Shown in pieces: positions 61,859 through 64,000 of a stretch of 64,000 bases of DNA. The notes under the pieces were generated by a model that saw nothing but the letters and a program-made list of their open reading frames with translations, did not search any database and was not told the DNA's origin. The stretch comes from Sinohyriopsis cumingii (taxonomy: Eukaryota > Mollusca > Bivalvia > Unionida > Unionidae): assembly GCA_028554795.2 (NCBI GenBank), contig CM068839.1:15593220-15657219 (forward strand). The letters run 5' to 3'. How positions within the stretch are numbered: the stretch's first letter is position 1; every line of letters starts with the position of its first letter. The position numbers and the translations under genes were made by a program.

Positions 61859-62384
61859 GTAATTTAAAAGATTTTTGTAACCCCTCTCCATCCCACACCC
61901 GCCTCCAAGTCTGCCTAGTGGAGTAATTTTCAAACTATGTATTTTACTACTGTGACTGTAATGTGCAGACTATGACTGGTCAACTGATTTTTAAATTATG
62001 AATTTATTTGTTTTTTATATACCTCTACAAGATGGTTATGCAAAAAATACGAATGATCGGGAATGCTCTTATCACCAGGTTTTACATCATTTTCAGTTCA
62101 TTTACATTGTGATAAGAAAATATAAAAAAACTCAGATACCTACAATAAAATTAGGACGTATATCTGAATCAATATAAGCGGAACGACGCAAATTCAATTA
62201 CATTTTCTCCTTTTTATGAACAGCTTGGGCGGAAAAAGAATAAAATCTACTAATTTGGATTATTAAAATGGGGAACTTATTCTTCTCTTCTCATGTAGCT
62301 TTGTTAGCTTCACGTAAATCATGTAAAAGTAATATAACGTTAATCGAGGGTGAACACGTTCCTTCACTGTTTTTTTTCTTTCAG

Positions 62385-63025
62385 AGAACGTTTCTCAGAC
62401 ATCTGCACACAGCAGCGTCACAAAACAATTCAAAACTGACTGGACTTCATCCGATCAGATAGAAAATGAACAGAATGAAACGGCGCAGTCAAGTTCTGCA
62501 GTAACATTGTGCCTGTCGAAATCCACAGTTCCAAGTCGGACGTCGTTGTCGCTAACCAGCTTAGCAAAATTACGTTCTAGCGAACATGCTATCACTGAAC
62601 GACCACAGAATACGAAAGTATACACATCACCATCACCTTTGTTGGACATTTCTACGCAAGAGCCATGTCAATCTAACTTAGCAAAGCGCATAGAAAAGTC
62701 AAGGTCATATGAGTGTTACCAGTTTCCACGTCCTCTGCATTTACCTACAAGCGCATCAATATCCTTACCAGATCTTTATGGCAGACGCACGGTTCGAGTG
62801 CCGACAAATGAAATCGACAATTTGATTGGCATATTAAATAGGAGAAAAGATATAGAGGGAAAAAAGGTCAAGAATAAGAAGCCCACCAAATTACTACCCC
62901 CGCTGCGACCCCCACCTTTCATCCCAGCTACTCCTGAACCGCCAAGACATGAACTGGACCGATTCATATTGCGTTTGGAAAACAAAACCTTTGTGGACTA
63001 TTTTAATGTCTTCCTGAGTCTACCG
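62385..63025 (+). CDS. Second RGS22-like gene, N-terminal exon (gene continues past window)
   Basis: A 641-nt exon after a long polypyrimidine acceptor (TTTTTTTTCTTTCAG), open in a single frame throughout. It ends in phase 0 at CTACCG|GTAATG. Most of it is Ser/Thr/Pro-rich linker (for example LPPLRPPPFIPATPEPPRH). The end reads LDRFILRLENKTFVDYFNVF then LSLP, matching the start of RGS22, where 'dF-vDYFN-FLSLP-F' opens the conserved N-terminal region and is followed by an intron. The exon enters with two bases of a split codon, so at least one earlier coding exon exists. Same strand as the first RGS22-like gene, 16 kb downstream of its stop. Confidence 0.75.
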
Positions 63026-63030
63026 GTAAT

Positions 63031-63071
63031 GAGAGAGAGAGGGGGGGGGGGGGGGAGAGAGAGAGAGAGGA
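63031..63071. repeat. (GA)n-(G)n-(GA)n tract at a splice donor
   Basis: GA repeats with a central run of about 15 G, starting a few bases after the donor GTAATG. Confidence 0.9.
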
Positions 63072-63359
63072 GCACGAGTTTCTGATTATTAATTTGATAA
63101 AGTTATGGATTTTTTCTTAATTAACCGCCCTCTCTGTCGCATGTTAGAAATGAATCTCGGATGTACATAATGACCAAGAACAGTCCTTTTTCTATACAAA
63201 AAAATTCTAGAAATTACATATTTAAGAGCGCAGATATTTCATTGATGCATGAACCGTTGTCAAATGTTACTTTCAATTTCTTTATTTCATTAGGGATATG
63301 TATTCTTTGTAGTCCGCCCAAAACTTACCAGTTCAGTCATTATCACTACGATTACATCA

Positions 63360-63592
63360 GTACGTATATCTCAACACGAGTTCGTGTATATGTATATCTC
63401 AACACGAGTTCGTTTATATGTATATCTCAACACGAGTTAGTTTATATGTATATCTCAACACGAGTTCGTATGTATGTATTTCTCAACACAAGCTCGTTTA
63501 TGTGTATATCTCAACACGTGTTCGTCTATATGTAAATCTCAACACGGGTTCGTATATATGTATATCTCAACAAGAGTTCGTATATATATATC
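63360..63592. repeat. 28-bp minisatellite, about 8 copies
   Basis: Unit ATCTCAACACGAGTTCGT plus TATATGTAT, about eight copies with scattered substitutions. The SINE target site lies immediately after it. Confidence 0.95.
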
Positions 63593-63607
63593 TTTCACAT
63601 TGTTTTG

Positions 63608-63926
63608 TGTGTGTGTGATTTGGATGTTTAACGTAGCTTTAACAATTTTTCAGTCATATTGCGATGATGTCTGCAGTGTGACAGTTTATAGTGATGTCTA
63701 GCACTGGGGCATCATGCCGCATACATGTAGTATGATGTCCCACACAGTCACATTAACCTGATACCAGGACAACCAGTCCTAACATTAACCTCTGAATGCT
63801 GAGCGCCTAGCGAGGCAGCTGTTAGTATCATTTTTGTAAATCTTTGGTATGACTCGTCCGGGGATCGAACCCACGACCTCCCTCATCAGAGGCGGACGCT
63901 CTAACCACTAGGCCACCGGAGCGGTA
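63608..63926 (-). mobile_element. Full-length tRNA-derived SINE with 15-bp target duplication
   Basis: Read on the - strand, the element starts with a tRNA-like head: CCGGTGGCCTAGTGGTTAGA (A box TGGCCTAGTGG) and GTGGGTTCGATCCCCGG (B box). A body including CCTCGCTAGGCGCTCAGCAT and AGGACTGGTTGTCCTGGTAT follows, with a (CA)n-like 3' tail. It is flanked by TTTCACATTGTTTTG at 63593-63607 and 63927-63941, a 15-bp target-site duplication. The tRNA-like head is part of the SINE, not a separate tRNA gene. Confidence 0.85.
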
Positions 63927-64000
63927 TTTCACATTGTTTTGATCCTAACTTGTATCTTAATAATCCTAAAGTTCAGAAAGATATGGTCTTACTTTGAGTC

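Larger units (their letters stand above)
60170..62384. other. Spacer or 5' intron upstream of second RGS22-like exon
   Basis: AT-rich, with a (CA)n tract and a 26-bp minisatellite (listed). 60.45-60.77 and 62.27-62.38 kb have short open frames without support. The first exons of the second RGS22-like gene should lie here or further upstream, but I could not place them. Confidence 0.4.
63026..63592 (+). other. Intron of second RGS22-like gene
   Basis: Starts with GTAATGAGAG running straight into a GA/poly-G tract, then unremarkable sequence and a 28-bp minisatellite. Confidence 0.45.

Noticed and set aside
62268-62384. ATG at 62268 as first exon of the second RGS22-like gene
   Set aside because: No donor in the needed phase lies before the acceptor at 62384, and reading through crosses the polypyrimidine tract.
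63850-63926. tRNA gene on the - strand
   Set aside because: A and B boxes are present, but the sequence runs on into a SINE body and the whole unit has target-site duplications, so it is a SINE head.

Overview
Eukaryotic, AT-rich, intron-rich DNA with little coding sequence. Three things suggest a mollusc, most likely a bivalve: the tRNA-derived SINE families, the abundance of minisatellites and long (TA)n tracts, and a large PIN-like protein family that I remember from bivalve and cnidarian gene sets. That placement is inference from memory of repeats and families, not a search.

Three host genes are supported. (1) On the + strand, seven exons spread over 8.65-46.2 kb form the 3' end of an RGS-domain gene of the RGS22 type. 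Reading phases agree across all six introns, and the last exon ends in a stop at 46216. (2) On the - strand, 58.5 kb down to 52.17 kb, lies a nearly intronless gene of about 1,860 codons whose C-terminal third has motifs of a PIN/XPG-like nuclease fold. It appears as overlapping frames with two frame changes in the same short sequence context, so single-base assembly errors are a serious possibility. (3) On the + strand, 62385-63025 is an N-terminal exon of a second RGS22-like gene that continues past the window. The window is therefore a tandem RGS22-like pair with an opposite-strand PIN-like gene between them.

The rest is introns and spacers filled with repeats. 0.24-7.74 kb is a CpG-richer decayed island with pieces recalling a virus-like element (an SF1 helicase P-loop and a possible capsid-type phrase), interrupted by what looks like a LINE tail. 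12.3-16.5 kb carries five unrelated minisatellites. 22.9-23.6 kb is a trimeric higher-order repeat. 29.6-34.0 kb is a fossil Gypsy-type LTR element with integrase ahead of reverse transcriptase (Gmr1-like order). 37.8-44.25 kb is a foldback complex: about 1.1-kb non-coding units in alternating orientation, hairpins and a 53-bp minisatellite. 47.1-49.4 kb is a 5'-truncated CR1/L2-type LINE. 59.4-60.2 kb is a 735-bp element with roughly 50-bp terminal inverted repeats. At least two SINEs have clear target-site duplications.

I see no rRNA, no free-standing tRNA gene, no CRISPR and no bacterial operon structure.
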